DNA from: Blattamonas nauphoetae
Taxonomy: Eukaryota; Preaxostyla; Oxymonadida
Length of the DNA: 64,000 nucleotides
Assembly (NCBI GenBank): GCA_033064195.1
Contig: JARBJD010000032.1
Location: 1-64,000 of the forward strand
Reading direction: 5' to 3'
Under the pieces are notes generated by a model, which searched no databases, had not been told where the DNA came from, and saw only the letters and a list, made by a program, of their open reading frames with translations. The stretch's first letter is position 1. Each line of letters opens with the position of its first letter. The translations under genes were made by a program, and so were the position numbers. Of this stretch, positions 26,161-38,219 are shown piece after piece.

Positions 26161-26528
26161 CTTATTCAGTTCGAAATGGTGACTTGAAAAGTTGTGAAGC
26201 TGGGATCAATCCATCATTCGTTCTTTGTTCAGACTTCGACAGTTCTTTTGAAGAATCAACAGCAACGAGCATTGTTCAAGGGCTCCAATGGTGTAAGGTG
26301 CACGCGACAATTTATCGAAGATGTCGAGGACTTGGTTCAATTCCAGGTTGGAGCATACTTTTTTGGATCTGACTCTGACACAGTATAGAATCGTGCTGTG
26401 GCATTCTGATGAACGGTTTTTGTTGCGTAGAACTTCTGTGATTTGAGACTTCAAGGTGATTGCACTGGGACATCCAGATCTTTTTCCAATGGGACTTTAT
26501 CAGCAAGTTTCCCTCATCATCCCAATTT

Positions 26529-26753
26529 ATGTTTTGGAGGAGTTCAAAATACCTTCTGTGATGGTGATCTGGTCTACATGTATTTGCTGATGATGGTCTT
26601 TGTTAGGTTTGCTGTCGAAGATCGATATTTCCAGAAGATCCAGGTGAAAGTGATTATCTCCTGTTCGAGTGTGCCGTTCATCAATTTTGTGTGGCCGTGT
26701 CGTCGATAATGTTTTTGGAGGAGTTCAAAATGCCTTCTGTAATGGTGATCTGG
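26529..26753 (-). repeat. Local 45-bp direct repeat, beta-helix-like fragment
   Basis: The segment ggaggagttcaaaat followed by ccttctgt.atggtgatctgg occurs at 26529-26572 and again at 26709-26753, 180 nt apart. On the minus strand both copies read QITITEGILNSSK, a phrase typical of the beta-helix surface proteins nearby. Probably a remnant of such a gene. Confidence 0.4.
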
Positions 26754-26945
26754 ACGTGAAAAGCTTCTTCAATCGTCCAGATTGATTGTGACTCTAATAC
26801 CGCAAAGAAAGGGCGATCTGAAGCGGATTCAGTATGACTGTTGGAAAAATTCGTCACAACAAGGTACGACTCTAGATCGGAGTTCCGGTGATATTGAAGT
26901 ATGCTTTGATCGATCCACTCCATCCCTTTTCCTCATTCAATCCTG

Positions 26946-29900
26946 ATGAGCATATCGATATTCCTACTGCATATTTTACCGTATATCAATTGCCTCCCTT
27001 TGGTTGAGCATGAACTAGTCTCTGACTACCGCGTGAACTCCGACAACCAAATATTCACATTGTCACAGCAAGCATATGAAACGAATTCACTGATTTTCTC
27101 CTCGGACACATGTCAGATAACCTCCGGAACTGGGATGACGACCATCTATGAAGGACGATCGACATCGGAAAGTCTGCTAAAACAGGTAAATTCGACGTTG
27201 GCTCTGTCGTACCTTTCGTTCTGCCCATTCCTGTTGAAATCTCTTCAACTTGTGGATTCCTCGCAATGCTCAGTAGATTCGTGTTTCTTTCTGATATCAT
27301 CGCTGAGAACGCCAATAGAGTGTGAGAATGGAATCATCAAAGTAACAAATTGCACATTCACGCCATCCAAACAAGGACAAAGCTGTACACTCGTACGTAC
27401 ATCTGGATGTGATTCGCAGGTGCATTTCCATTCAACATTCTTCGAGGATCACTCAGTGATTGACACCGAACCATTTTTGGCAAATTTTGACAACCCAAAC
27501 CTCACGATTTCGGATTGCAGTTTCAAGAATATATCTTTTGGTGCGGACAAAAATTTCCGCGATACTTTTACAGTTGCAAACAACACAATTTCTGGCTGCA
27601 TTTTCGATTCGTCGGCGGAGACGTTCACAGGCGGGATCATGCGAGGTACTTTCCTTTCCACGACTCTTTTGGCGGTGAACAGCACGTGGACACGGACAAC
27701 ATCGAGATACATTCGAGTTGCGAACTATGATGTCATGGATCAAGTCAACACCACTGGAGACGCCACATTCCGCCATTGCTCGTGGACAGGCACCTCTTCA
27801 TCGGGACCTGGTGGAGCTATTTATGTTGACAGGATAGGAAGCCTGACGGTTGACGACTGCCAATTCACAGACTGCAAAGGAGCCAGAAGAACCGGAGGCT
27901 GGGACAAAGCAGCGGGCGGAGGAATTTTCTTTGAAAGCAACAATGTAAAACCTATTTCGATCAATGAATCGTATTTTCTCCGCTGCCATGCGACAGGGTT
28001 AGCTGGAAGCCTCGGAATCTACAACTCGTCAAAATGCTCTCTGACACGAACGAACTTCTCTCATTCCACAACCGACTTGTCTATTCCAACATTGCACTTT
28101 CGTGGTCTCCCTGCAGATTCAGTTTTGACAAATCTTCGCTTTGAGCACGGGCATGGAACTGAAACAGCTAAAACTGCCAACAGTGGAGCAATTGACTTTG
28201 ACAAGATTTTGGGGACATTGTATCACTCCAACATCTTGTATAGCAATAACACGGCCACGTTTGGAGGCGCTGTATATTATTCAGCTGTTGACCCAACATC
28301 AAAACCAAATGTGACGTGGTTCAGTTGCATCTTCTACTCGAACAAGGCGACCACCCAACGTCCAACCACTCACGATGAAACATTGATGAGTTGTGGAAAT
28401 GATATTTGGATTGGAACAAACCATGAAGAATGGAACAAAACACTTGCGAACGATGCAACATTCACAAACTGCTTCTCAACCTCAGATTTTCCTCGAATTG
28501 CCATTAATCTCTCTCCTGATCTCGCTACACGATTTCCAAACGGTACAGAGCTCTCCACTCGTCTTCCTGACCCCATCCTCTTCGTCAGTTCAACCTCAGC
28601 CGGAAACAACGAAGAATGTGGCCACTCGTATCATCTTCCATGTCTGACGCTTGCATACACCATTACAAACTGTTTGGCCGTCGCCAGAGGAGAAATATTG
28701 ATTGAGGCTGGATCTTTCAACGAAAACGAAGCGTGTCAAATTTCTCTGAAGGATCTGAAAGTGACGTCGTATGGAAATGAATATCCAATTCTGAAAACGA
28801 CCACCAACACGCCTTTCATTGTTGTGACATCAACATATGCCTTGTGGATGCAGTGGATATCATTTGAAGTTCACGCGTCGTCTGTGATCAAGCACCAGGG
28901 TTCAGGCACACTCACCCTGGAATCCTGCACATTTCACGGCAGCAGCAGCCCAGCCCTCACCGCAAGCACTCTGGACATCGGAAGCGGAAAAGTGATTTTG
29001 GAGAATGTGATCTTCCACGAGCTGGTGTTTGGACAGGGCAGTGCACTTGACTGTCGCAATGCCCAAAGTGTTGCGCTGTCCGAAGTTGGATTCGCGTGTG
29101 TCGACAGCACGCAGAGTTCACCTCTTCGGTTGGAGCAGATCCAATCCTCTCTGAGTGTGGGGAAGATCTATTTTGAGGATTGTGCTGGTTCTGCTTTTTC
29201 TGACATCGTTGTCGACGCCACCTCGCTCTCCAAAACGAGTGGAGGGTTCCCTTCGTCCGACAGCACGAGCACGACTCCTCGCTCAGCGGAGTTCAGTGGA
29301 AGCCAACTGACAGAATGGCCAAGCTACGAGATGGTTGTGGATGGGAATGATGGAAAAGAGGATTGGTTCTGTTGGAGGAGTGGACAGAAATGCAAAACGA
29401 TTGGAGGGCTCGTTGGACGCTTGGGAAAGGATTTTGTTGGTTCCGTGTCAGTTGAGATTGGGACGACAGCTGAGACAAGCATTCTGGTTGACGAACGCTC
29501 GATTTCTGTGACTGGAAAAGACATGCTGACGGCGAAGGTCGAACTGAACGATTCTCCAAATGTGGTGAGAGTGACGTCGCAAGCCATTCTCTCCTTCTCC
29601 ACACTCACCTTCGTCCTGATGTCTCCAAACCCAGCCAACTGCCTGTTCTCGTCGCTGGGAACGCTGACCTTGACAAACGTGAAGCTGACACACAAAGCTG
29701 ACGGAACGGGGCGAACAGGAACAGTCTTTACAGTTTCTGGAGGAACAACAACTTTGACGAATTGTGGGCTGGACGGAGAAGGGAAGAGAATGGGTCACTT
29801 GGCCAGTGTTGTGCAAACAGGAAAGCTTGTGGTGAGCTCGTCGAACTTCAAAAACTTGGTTTTGGAGGCGAGTCTGCTTGTGGGAACAGGCGACATGACA

Positions 29901-32900
29901 CTTCTTGGAACGACGTTCGAGTCCATCTCTGATGGCACAGCAGGAAGCCCTTCCGTCCGCGTTCTCGAGCCCACGATCGGTTCAGGCAAGACAGTCAAAA
30001 TTGATTCTTCGTCCTCGTTCATCTCGTGTTCGTCAACTGGGAATGGAGGAGCGCTGAAGATCACTCTTGTGTCATCTGGAACTCTGACGATCTCTGACAC
30101 GTCGTTCAAATCCTGCTCAGCAACTGGAAATGGAGGAGGAATCTGGCTCGACCTCACACAGTCCACTGCAACAAATCCTTTCACTTTCTCCGACCTCACA
30201 TTCGGAACAGACGCGACACAGAACACAGCCTCCAAAGGCCGAAATGTCTACGCTCTCGCCAAAACAGGTTCCACAGATGTGCTCCGTCCACTCAGAGCCA
30301 TCGTGCCAGCCACTCCAGCTGAGATTGTTTTTGACGAAGCAGAACGGACCATGGTTGAGTTTGGTGAGGTGTCGTCGAATGTTGAGACTGAAATTGGGTC
30401 TCTTCTGTATCTTTTCTATCCTTCTGGAAACGATGTTCGCGTGCGAGCTTCTGTTGGATTCGACCATTCTCTTTGTGGTGCTTCACTCCTTCCGTGTTCA
30501 TCTCTCCAAACGTCGTACACCAACGCTCCGTCGAGAAATGACAATTCGGCGAGTGTTGTGTTGGACGCTGATTTCCCTCTCACAGAAACTATCGCTGCCC
30601 AAAACAAAGCGATCACAATCACCTCAGCCTCACAAAACACGCTCACATTCGGTGCCTCTGCTCAACTCATCGTTGTCTCAGACACGCTCACTCTGATGTC
30701 ACTCAAGCTGGGACTCCCATCCTCGATCACCACCACACCCTTCGTCGTCAGTGGAGGATCTCTGATCATCGAGTCATCAGCCGATATCTCCCACGCTGGA
30801 ACCGACGTCACTCCAACGACACTCAGCTGTCCACTGATGTCGATCACAAGCGGATCTCTGTCGATGGCAGGAACGTCGACAACTCCTCGCGCTCTCTCGT
30901 TCTTCTCAAACTCAGCCTCGACTGATTGTTGCCTCATCAAAATCGAAGGTGCTCAGAACGAAGCACCCTCCCTCACACTCTCTTCCTGCCACTTCACAGA
31001 CTGCTCGATGGCAAACGGAGCAGTGATGATGTTTGGGGGAGCATCGTCTGGATCAGTCGATCTTGAAGAATGCTATTTCAGCCGAAACGAAGGATCTACT
31101 TCGAACGATGTCTTTGCAACCGCAACATGGGCAGCTGCTTTCTCAAATGAGACGGTCATCAACTGCTTCTCCGACAGCGACATGAACCATCTCGTGATTG
31201 GCTCGACTCCTCAGAACGACCTGATCCCATATTCGATCCTTGGAGTGAATCCATCCAGTCAGGATGATACGAAATGCCATCTTCCTGGGTTTTCGTGCAC
31301 ATCTGTTCGTCTGTCTCTCGGCCACTGCATCCAAAAAGAAAATGAGACTCGCTTTGCTCTTCGTCTGATTGAAATCGAAGATGATGTCATTGAGACAGAC
31401 ACTTTGATTGTCGGATCTCGACGTGTTGTGATTTTTGGATCATCTGACACGATTTCTCTCACATGGAACTCTGCTTTCTCACTCCTGACCCTCTCGGATG
31501 GATCAGCGTCTCTGAAATCGTTCACTCTCGCCATTCAATCTCCCTCGTCGTTGTCTTCTCCTCTCATGGTTCTGTTGTCGACAGGCACACTCTCGTTAAC
31601 ATCCATCCGTGTTGATGGAGAAAACTCGGTCTTCACACAGAGTCTGATCAACGCTGAAATTGGGTCTCTTCAGATCTCATCGAGTTCATTCAGAAACATT
31701 GAAATGTCTGATTATGCTCTGATCGAGACAGACTGTGTTGTACACATTGAAGAATGCTCTTTCTCAGACATCACTCGAGAAGGGAAGAACGCGACCATTC
31801 TATCAGCACACATCTCCCAAGCCACTCCTCCGTCTGTTTCTTCTTCTGTCTCGATGCGAAAGACATCGTTCGAAAACTGCATGCCGACGGAGTCTCAACG
31901 ATGGGTGGAACTGATTGGGCGAAATTCGGAGACATTCTCATCTTCGAGTTGGACAGGAACATTCAACAAGACATCGATTTGGGGAGGAGTTGTTGTGGAC
32001 GACGTTCTGACAGAGATCGAGGATGATCTCAAGCCATTCTCTCTGATTTATGAATTCTTCCGTCGAACAGATTCCAAACTGATTGTGTCGAGTGTTTCTG
32101 GAAATGTGGACCATCCACTTTGTGGACACTCACAACTGCCCTGCCGCTCGATTGATGTTGGGAGAAAACTGACATCAGTTCAGACGATGGAGATTGTTTC
32201 GATTGGGGAGATTGGAGGGGTGTTGGAGGTTGGAAACGAGACAGTTCAGCTGAGTGGGCACAATGGACGAGGGAAGATGGGATTGGTTGGAACAGGCCAG
32301 ATTGTGAGCAACGACGAAACCGATCCTGGCCGTCTGTTTGTGAGCCAACTGGAGATCGACGTGTCTGGATCAACACTGATTGATCAATCAGTGTTTTGGA
32401 TGAAAGCTGGATCGCTGAATTTTGAATCGTGTTCGTTGATCTCGTCGAAAGCGGTAGCGTCGACATTGATTTTGAACGAAGGCTCGAGTGTTCTGATGAC
32501 GAACACGACATTTGCATTGAACACAACAGGAGCAGGGATGCTTGTTGATTCGACGAAAGGGAGTGTCGAACTCACTCTGATCCATCTCACATCGTGTTCC
32601 TTCCAATCAACACCCTTCTCCTTCTCCGATGCTACCTCTGTGACCCTCACGTCGATCGAGATGAGCTTGTGCAAAGTGTCTGAACTGGTGTCAGTGCAGA
32701 ACGTACCATCCTTCTCTTTGGTCTCCTCATCCTTCGTCGGGTCGTCTTCTGCACCGAACGAAGAAGACGACACATCCTGCGAGTGGTCGACTGGCCTCAT
32801 TTCGATCTCAGACTGCGAGTCGGCTTCTGTTGTGTCGTCTCGTTTCACTGCTCTATCGCAAGGTGCTCTGCTCATCTCAAACTCGAACGTGACAATCGCT

Positions 32901-34430
32901 ACAACCTCTTTCTCCCTCAACACGCCGACTTCAGCTCCTTCAGAACAAGTTCGTCGGAATATTCGATGTGAGAACTCATCAACCGTTGAAATTGAGAGTT
33001 TAAATGGAGGAGACGGGGCTCAGACAACATCGCATTGGATCTCAGCGGATGAAAGCTGTGCTGTGACGAAAGAGACAAAGAAATTGAGTCCAGCGCTGTT
33101 CGCCCCAACACTCACAACAAAGTCATCCAGCAGTGTTTTAGACAAGAAGAAAGGATCATTCAATGTGACACTTACGGGAACAGAACTGATTCCCTGTGGA
33201 CTGTTCTTAGAAGTCTATGAACTGACCACGGAGAACGATCCAAAGACCAAAGAAATTGCTCTGACGAAAGATAAAACAACTAAATTGACACAAACAGTCA
33301 TCACACTTTCAGTTACGCAATCAGAATTAGGAATGAATCCAACTCTGGAATGGCGAGGGCGTCTTCTCTACGAAAATGGACTTCGTTCAGAATCGTTCAT
33401 TGTGAAGATGAGCGCAACGGATGAACGGAAATCGCAAGCCAAACAAGTCATGCGCTGGCTCGGTCCTCTGATTGGGGGACTTGTCGCGCTCTTCCTTCTC
33501 CTCCTCATCATCCTCCTTCTCGTCCGTCGCCATCGAAAGAAGAAAGAATCGCAGCTTCAAAATCCTGCCGAGATGAACAGCTTCGACGAAGTGATTGTGA
33601 AGGACGACGGGTTCCAGCAAACTGATGTTCTCAACCACAACTCAACCTTCTCGCTGGACGATCCCATCCCCGCCATTCCAACCTCTGAAGCGACAGACCA
33701 CACGCGTCTGCCTGCTCACAACACCGATCACGATGGCAATAAGGTTCAGAAAGATGAGATTATTGCAGCTGTGTCCTTCGAAGATTGTGCGACAAAAACA
33801 CCGATGAGCAAGCATCAGTCGCTTTACTCCCGTCTGCACGGACAGACCAAAATAGATTTCGACAAATTGAAACTGCAGATGCAATTGGCAAGAGGAGTCG
33901 AACGACTAGTCTCTCAGAATGCACAAGCGGCAGAACTCGCGAATCTCTCCCCACACACGATCTTCATCGACGCAGCTGGGAATCTCTTCTTCAAAGCATC
34001 AACAACAAACGACCTCGGGGCTTTTTTCGGAAGCTGTCCCACTTCGCTGGTGGAAGAGTCGAAAGTGGGACACGAGAACCAGCGCTGGCAAGCACCCGAA
34101 GTTCGACCGACAAACCAACAACTGGACATGGAGAAGGCAGCAGTGTTCAGTCTGGGACTGTTGCTTTGGGAGATTGAGACGGAAGAGATTCCGATGAAAG
34201 AACTGGATGCAGCGAATGCTCAACGAGTGTTGGGAGCTGGGATGCAGCTTGACATGGAGCACATCCACCCCGACGAGTTCTCCGACGCGATCATCCGCTG
34301 CATTCATCGAAGTCCCAGCGAGCGACCGACAGCAGCGGATGCTGTGAAGCTGCTGGAAGAGCTTGAGAAGAATGAAAACAAGCCAGAAGCGCTGGTCCCT
34401 CCCAATCCTGTCCAACTTCATAATTTGTGA
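26946..34430 (+). CDS. Surface receptor: beta-helix ectodomain, membrane span, pseudokinase
   Basis: A single open frame of 2,494 residues, unusual in a window full of introns. An N-terminal signal peptide (MSISIFLLHILPYINCLP) precedes a very long Ser/Thr-rich ectodomain of right-handed beta-helix type (repeated short strands such as LTLSSCHFTDCS and GGALK). Five Cys-pair motifs of the form C-x6/7-C-x-(S/T/R) mark off segments near residues 557, 806, 1180, 1445 and 1725. A membrane span lies near 2172-2194 (GPLIGGLVALFLLLLIILLL), followed by basic residues. The cytoplasmic end resembles a protein kinase C-lobe: NLSPHTIFID, RWQAPEV, VFSLGLLLWEIET, RPTAADAVKLLEELE. The HRD aspartate and DFG are absent, as is a recognisable ATP-binding lobe, so it is probably a catalytically dead pseudokinase acting in binding or signalling. 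Similar proteins are expanded in oxymonads, as I recall. Confidence 0.88.
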   Translation: MSISIFLLHILPYINCLPLVEHELVSDYRVNSDNQIFTLSQQAYETNSLIFSSDTCQITSGTGMTTIYEGRSTSESLLKQVNSTLALSYLSFCPFLLKSLQLVDSSQCSVDSCFFLISSLRTPIECENGIIKVTNCTFTPSKQGQSCTLVRTSGCDSQVHFHSTFFEDHSVIDTEPFLANFDNPNLTISDCSFKNISFGADKNFRDTFTVANNTISGCIFDSSAETFTGGIMRGTFLSTTLLAVNSTWTRTTSRYIRVANYDVMDQVNTTGDATFRHCSWTGTSSSGPGGAIYVDRIGSLTVDDCQFTDCKGARRTGGWDKAAGGGIFFESNNVKPISINESYFLRCHATGLAGSLGIYNSSKCSLTRTNFSHSTTDLSIPTLHFRGLPADSVLTNLRFEHGHGTETAKTANSGAIDFDKILGTLYHSNILYSNNTATFGGAVYYSAVDPTSKPNVTWFSCIFYSNKATTQRPTTHDETLMSCGNDIWIGTNHEEWNKTLANDATFTNCFSTSDFPRIAINLSPDLATRFPNGTELSTRLPDPILFVSSTSAGNNEECGHSYHLPCLTLAYTITNCLAVARGEILIEAGSFNENEACQISLKDLKVTSYGNEYPILKTTTNTPFIVVTSTYALWMQWISFEVHASSVIKHQGSGTLTLESCTFHGSSSPALTASTLDIGSGKVILENVIFHELVFGQGSALDCRNAQSVALSEVGFACVDSTQSSPLRLEQIQSSLSVGKIYFEDCAGSAFSDIVVDATSLSKTSGGFPSSDSTSTTPRSAEFSGSQLTEWPSYEMVVDGNDGKEDWFCWRSGQKCKTIGGLVGRLGKDFVGSVSVEIGTTAETSILVDERSISVTGKDMLTAKVELNDSPNVVRVTSQAILSFSTLTFVLMSPNPANCLFSSLGTLTLTNVKLTHKADGTGRTGTVFTVSGGTTTLTNCGLDGEGKRMGHLASVVQTGKLVVSSSNFKNLVLEASLLVGTGDMTLLGTTFESISDGTAGSPSVRVLEPTIGSGKTVKIDSSSSFISCSSTGNGGALKITLVSSGTLTISDTSFKSCSATGNGGGIWLDLTQSTATNPFTFSDLTFGTDATQNTASKGRNVYALAKTGSTDVLRPLRAIVPATPAEIVFDEAERTMVEFGEVSSNVETEIGSLLYLFYPSGNDVRVRASVGFDHSLCGASLLPCSSLQTSYTNAPSRNDNSASVVLDADFPLTETIAAQNKAITITSASQNTLTFGASAQLIVVSDTLTLMSLKLGLPSSITTTPFVVSGGSLIIESSADISHAGTDVTPTTLSCPLMSITSGSLSMAGTSTTPRALSFFSNSASTDCCLIKIEGAQNEAPSLTLSSCHFTDCSMANGAVMMFGGASSGSVDLEECYFSRNEGSTSNDVFATATWAAAFSNETVINCFSDSDMNHLVIGSTPQNDLIPYSILGVNPSSQDDTKCHLPGFSCTSVRLSLGHCIQKENETRFALRLIEIEDDVIETDTLIVGSRRVVIFGSSDTISLTWNSAFSLLTLSDGSASLKSFTLAIQSPSSLSSPLMVLLSTGTLSLTSIRVDGENSVFTQSLINAEIGSLQISSSSFRNIEMSDYALIETDCVVHIEECSFSDITREGKNATILSAHISQATPPSVSSSVSMRKTSFENCMPTESQRWVELIGRNSETFSSSSWTGTFNKTSIWGGVVVDDVLTEIEDDLKPFSLIYEFFRRTDSKLIVSSVSGNVDHPLCGHSQLPCRSIDVGRKLTSVQTMEIVSIGEIGGVLEVGNETVQLSGHNGRGKMGLVGTGQIVSNDETDPGRLFVSQLEIDVSGSTLIDQSVFWMKAGSLNFESCSLISSKAVASTLILNEGSSVLMTNTTFALNTTGAGMLVDSTKGSVELTLIHLTSCSFQSTPFSFSDATSVTLTSIEMSLCKVSELVSVQNVPSFSLVSSSFVGSSSAPNEEDDTSCEWSTGLISISDCESASVVSSRFTALSQGALLISNSNVTIATTSFSLNTPTSAPSEQVRRNIRCENSSTVEIESLNGGDGAQTTSHWISADESCAVTKETKKLSPALFAPTLTTKSSSSVLDKKKGSFNVTLTGTELIPCGLFLEVYELTTENDPKTKEIALTKDKTTKLTQTVITLSVTQSELGMNPTLEWRGRLLYENGLRSESFIVKMSATDERKSQAKQVMRWLGPLIGGLVALFLLLLIILLLVRRHRKKKESQLQNPAEMNSFDEVIVKDDGFQQTDVLNHNSTFSLDDPIPAIPTSEATDHTRLPAHNTDHDGNKVQKDEIIAAVSFEDCATKTPMSKHQSLYSRLHGQTKIDFDKLKLQMQLARGVERLVSQNAQAAELANLSPHTIFIDAAGNLFFKASTTNDLGAFFGSCPTSLVEESKVGHENQRWQAPEVRPTNQQLDMEKAAVFSLGLLLWEIETEEIPMKELDAANAQRVLGAGMQLDMEHIHPDEFSDAIIRCIHRSPSERPTAADAVKLLEELEKNENKPEALVPPNPVQLHNL

Positions 34431-35057
34431 TTGCACGTTCACTTCATCAGATGTTCTTCATTTCTCGTCTCGACACGTCTCTTTATTCTGTCGTCTTTCT
34501 TCATCATGTCATCCCATCTCAGCCATCTTCTTTCGAGGACGGTGTTTCCCACGTCATTCAGAAACTCTGCCCTTCACAAACACACCAACGTTCATTTGTC
34601 TTCACAGCACCATCTCACCCACGAGAATTCGCTCCACGCACGTCACACCATCGTGGATCGCTGGACTCTCGCGAACCCTGTCACTCACGTCGCTGCAATG
34701 AGATCTCCTCTTCATCATCCACAAGAGGACTGCAGAACTCACTCTGCACGACATCACATCCACATTTGTGGATGAAACATTGTCATTTCTAATTTTGGAC
34801 GCTTCGATTGGATTCATGAGCTCTCTTCCTCTCATCTCAACAAGAGGAGCAGAATCATCGATCCAATCATCGTCACAACGCAGCCCATCATTCTCATCTC
34901 CCGCAAACCCTCCGTTGACCATCGAAACGAAGGGCTGCTGATCCCATCCGCTGTCCTTTCACTCCCCCGCTCCCTTCGCGAGGCTGTGCGACACAGCGTT
35001 TTTTCTTCATTTGAAACACTCATCCTTTCTCACTCAGCTATCTCTTCAACTGGCTGA
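34431..35057. other. Spacer between receptor gene and retrotransposon
   Basis: C/T-rich with short open frames on both strands. A segment near 34700-34920 reads like protein (HDITSTFVDETLSFLILDAS) but is not extendable. Possibly an old gene fragment. Confidence 0.4.
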
Positions 35058-35153
35058 GGCTCCAGCTGAAGCGATGAGCCTGTTATCCACACAGGGCTCT
35101 CGCTCAGCATGAGAGTGTTGACGTGTTAAGGGTCGGTAGATCAAACACCTCGA

Positions 35154-36158
35154 ATGAATCACGAATTCACAAACAAATCATTGCAACAAACCGGAAACGA
35201 CAGCCGGACAACCCCCGCTGAGGACCCACCAGCCTGGGTTGGCCCCGCCGTCGAACATTTTGCAGCCACATTTGCAACAGTTTTGCACAGTATTGTTGGA
35301 GAAAATAAGGAAAAGACTGAACCCAGGCATCAAAACAGAAGGAATGAACGAGAAAGGCTCATCGATTCCGACTCCAACTCCGATAGCTCAGATGAGAAGA
35401 CATCACAACTTCTGTTGGAGAAACGAAAGCGTCTCCCTCCGAAGCCCACACAGATTCAAAAGAAAGTAAAACACAAAAGAAAGGCCGATGGATCAACACA
35501 GATCGATTACAACAGTGACTTTTCGGAGTCGGACACTCGCTTGCAGCTTGTCCCATCTCAACCACATCAGAATCTACGCAGCTTCGCCTTAACGTCGCAG
35601 AAATTGATTCAGATGTACATCCCAAAGTTTTCTCTCGATTGGCTATCATCGACACTCCCAGCAGAAGTCCTAGATGAAGTCAGAGGATCAACTGAGTATC
35701 TCCGCCCGGCATTCAAAATCGCCAGCAAGACAAAAGACGCCCTTCGCCCCAACGACATGCCTGGAAAGATTGACACTATTGCTAAGTCGGCAGTAGACAG
35801 CCTTCTCGTCGCCCTCTCAGCCTTGTCTGAATTGCTCGTTAGCATGAAAAGAATAGAAGTACCTGATGAACTACTACGACAATGGACGCAAGTCACGTGC
35901 TGTGTCGCAGATGCTGCTACAAAAGTTCAGGCTCAGCGATATCTGCGGAATAAGAACTGGACGGATGTTGCCCAAGCACTTGAGATCCAAACCGAAGTTG
36001 GAGAGCCGCAAGTACTCACGAGTGTGCGCCACGACACTGACTTTTTTCGAGGGGAGGGGATGGAAGACAACCAAGCCAACTTCCATCCCCGGCCCAACCG
36101 AAGCTACAGATCATATCGTCCCCTCAACAAGCCACCTGGGAGTCGCAAACCACAGTAG
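35154..36158 (+). mobile_element. DIRS element part: gag-like protein
   Basis: An open frame of 334 residues just inside the left end. It has a charged N-terminal half (Ser/Asp and Lys-rich, KKVKHKRKADG) and a helical C-terminal half. Position and composition fit the structural protein of DIRS elements; no conserved domain was recognised. Confidence 0.6.
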
Positions 36159-36181
36159 TCGTTCCAACCCAACGCCTTCCA

Positions 36182-37680
36182 ATGATGAAACACAGACTGA
36201 AGACACAGTTGGAACGATGGCGAGCAATCGGTGGCGACAAGAGAGTTACAAAAGGAATGTTTGGGGAGTGGAAGACGCCGAACAGCGAGACGAGGCTCAT
36301 CGGGACAGCTTCACCTCATCCATTCTCAGCGTCATCCCGTCTAGAACATCTGTTCAGCCAAGAATTGAAGAAGGAGATGCAGACAGCCGTTGTCAGGGAA
36401 GCCACCACCGGAGAAGTTCTGTGGTGGAACAAGACGTTTATGATACCGAAGAAGGACGGAACGTACCGCAAAATTCTCGATTGTTCGCAACTAAACGAGG
36501 AAATCAAAGATCGGAGTTTTCGCTTCGAGGACTTCTCAACGCTGAGACAGATGATACAAGCAAACGACTTTGCCACTGTGATCGACATCAAACAAGCCTT
36601 TCATCACGTGGATGTTCAGCCGGAATTTCAACGCTTCCTGGGTTTCAGATTTCAGAACAGAGATTATCTCTATCAGACGATGCCTTTTGGAGTCAAGCAT
36701 GCCCGCGCGTGTTCACCAAAATCCTCCGTCCAGCAATAGTCCACATCCGTCAACAGTGGAACCTGCGAGTTTTGGCATACATGGACGACATCATCCTTCT
36801 CCACCAGAACCCCACACACCTCAGTGCTGTCACGTTGGAAGTGTTGCAGTTCTTGAAAGACTTGGGTTGGTTGGTGGCAGAGGACAAGTTGATTCTGAAA
36901 CCAACCCAACAGCTAGACTACCTGGGATGGAGTCTCGACTTGAAGGAGAGCACCTTCAGAACACCACCAGCAAAACAATCAGCGTATATCAAAGCTACTT
37001 CAAAGACTGTGTCCCTCGCACTCGGACGGAAGAAGGTGACAAACCGATCGCTCGCCAAACTAATCGGGAAACTGAATTCACTTCACCCACAACACAATCA
37101 GTCCTCTCTGTATCTGGGGGCATTACATCGAACACTTCAGAGAGGACTAAGACTGACGGGATGGAACGGATCCTGTCGTCTGAACCCGTCAGTCTTGGGA
37201 GATCTTTCATTCTGGACCACAGCACTCAAGCGGAACAGACCACAGCTAATAGTACCACCATCACATCAAGCCTGCCTGACAACAGATGCCTCAGAGAAGG
37301 GGTGGGGGCAGTGCTCGAGTGGAAGAATCACTCGGTTCCGATGTTCGGTCAATGGTCAACCAAGACACTCCCACACTCAATCAACGTAAAGGAGACAATG
37401 GCGGTGGAGCGAGCGGTCAAGATGTCAAGACACATTCTGAAGAGAGAGAACATATCCAATCTGAAAGTGCGAACAGACAATACAACAACAAAGTTCAACT
37501 TGCAGAAGTGGAAGGCAGGAAGGAACCTCCTCTCGCCGACAACAGCAGTTTGGTCGCGTTGCGCGAAGACAGGAATATCGATAGTGGAGGTGGAACACGT
37601 AAAGGAGTGAACAACGTCGTGGCAGACTCTCTCAGTCGCCTCCACCCGTTGGGAGAGTACCAGATCCTCCCAGCGATCTT
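36182..37680 (+). mobile_element. DIRS element part: reverse transcriptase and RNase H
   Basis: Family motifs visible in this stretch are KKDGTYRKILDCSQLN, DIKQAFHHV, MPFGV and the catalytic LAYMDDI of the reverse transcriptase, then the RNase H entry TTDASEKGWG. A terminal VADSLSRLHP is followed by a region typical of DIRS relatives. Overlapping frames are used across the stretch. Confidence 0.8.
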
Positions 37681-38219
37681 CCATCAGCTAGTCTCCGAGC
37701 TGGAATGGAGACCAGAAGTGGACGCATTTGCGTCCCGAGAGACCCGCCTTCTCGAAGTGTACTGGTCGCTCAACAGCGAGCCAGAAGCGACAGCGACAGA
37801 CGCACTGGTTCAGGACTGGGAGGGAAAGAAACTGTGGATCCACCCTCCCATCCGACTCATCGGCAAGGTCCTCCGGAAGCTGCAACACTCATCATGCCAA
37901 GCGGTGCTCGTTGTTCCCAGTTGGGAAGGCCAGTCCTGGACACACCTGTTCCACCAGCTGTGCCCGACTCGCCGAACGCTCGGATCGTACGAGACGATAA
38001 TGAGGATGACAGGTCAGAACTCGACTCCAGAAGACTCAGAGGAAGGAAGACAAAGACTCCCACCAGGACTGGTGGGAGTCGGTTTCATCAGATCAGAACG
38101 AAGCCGGAGAACACTTCTTTTGTCAACTCAGAGTTGTAGCCAAGATAGACGAGAAGGCAGCAGACAGATTCCTTCCACAATCCCGCGACGCTCGAAGGAA
38201 GTGGAGGAGAGCGTTCACG

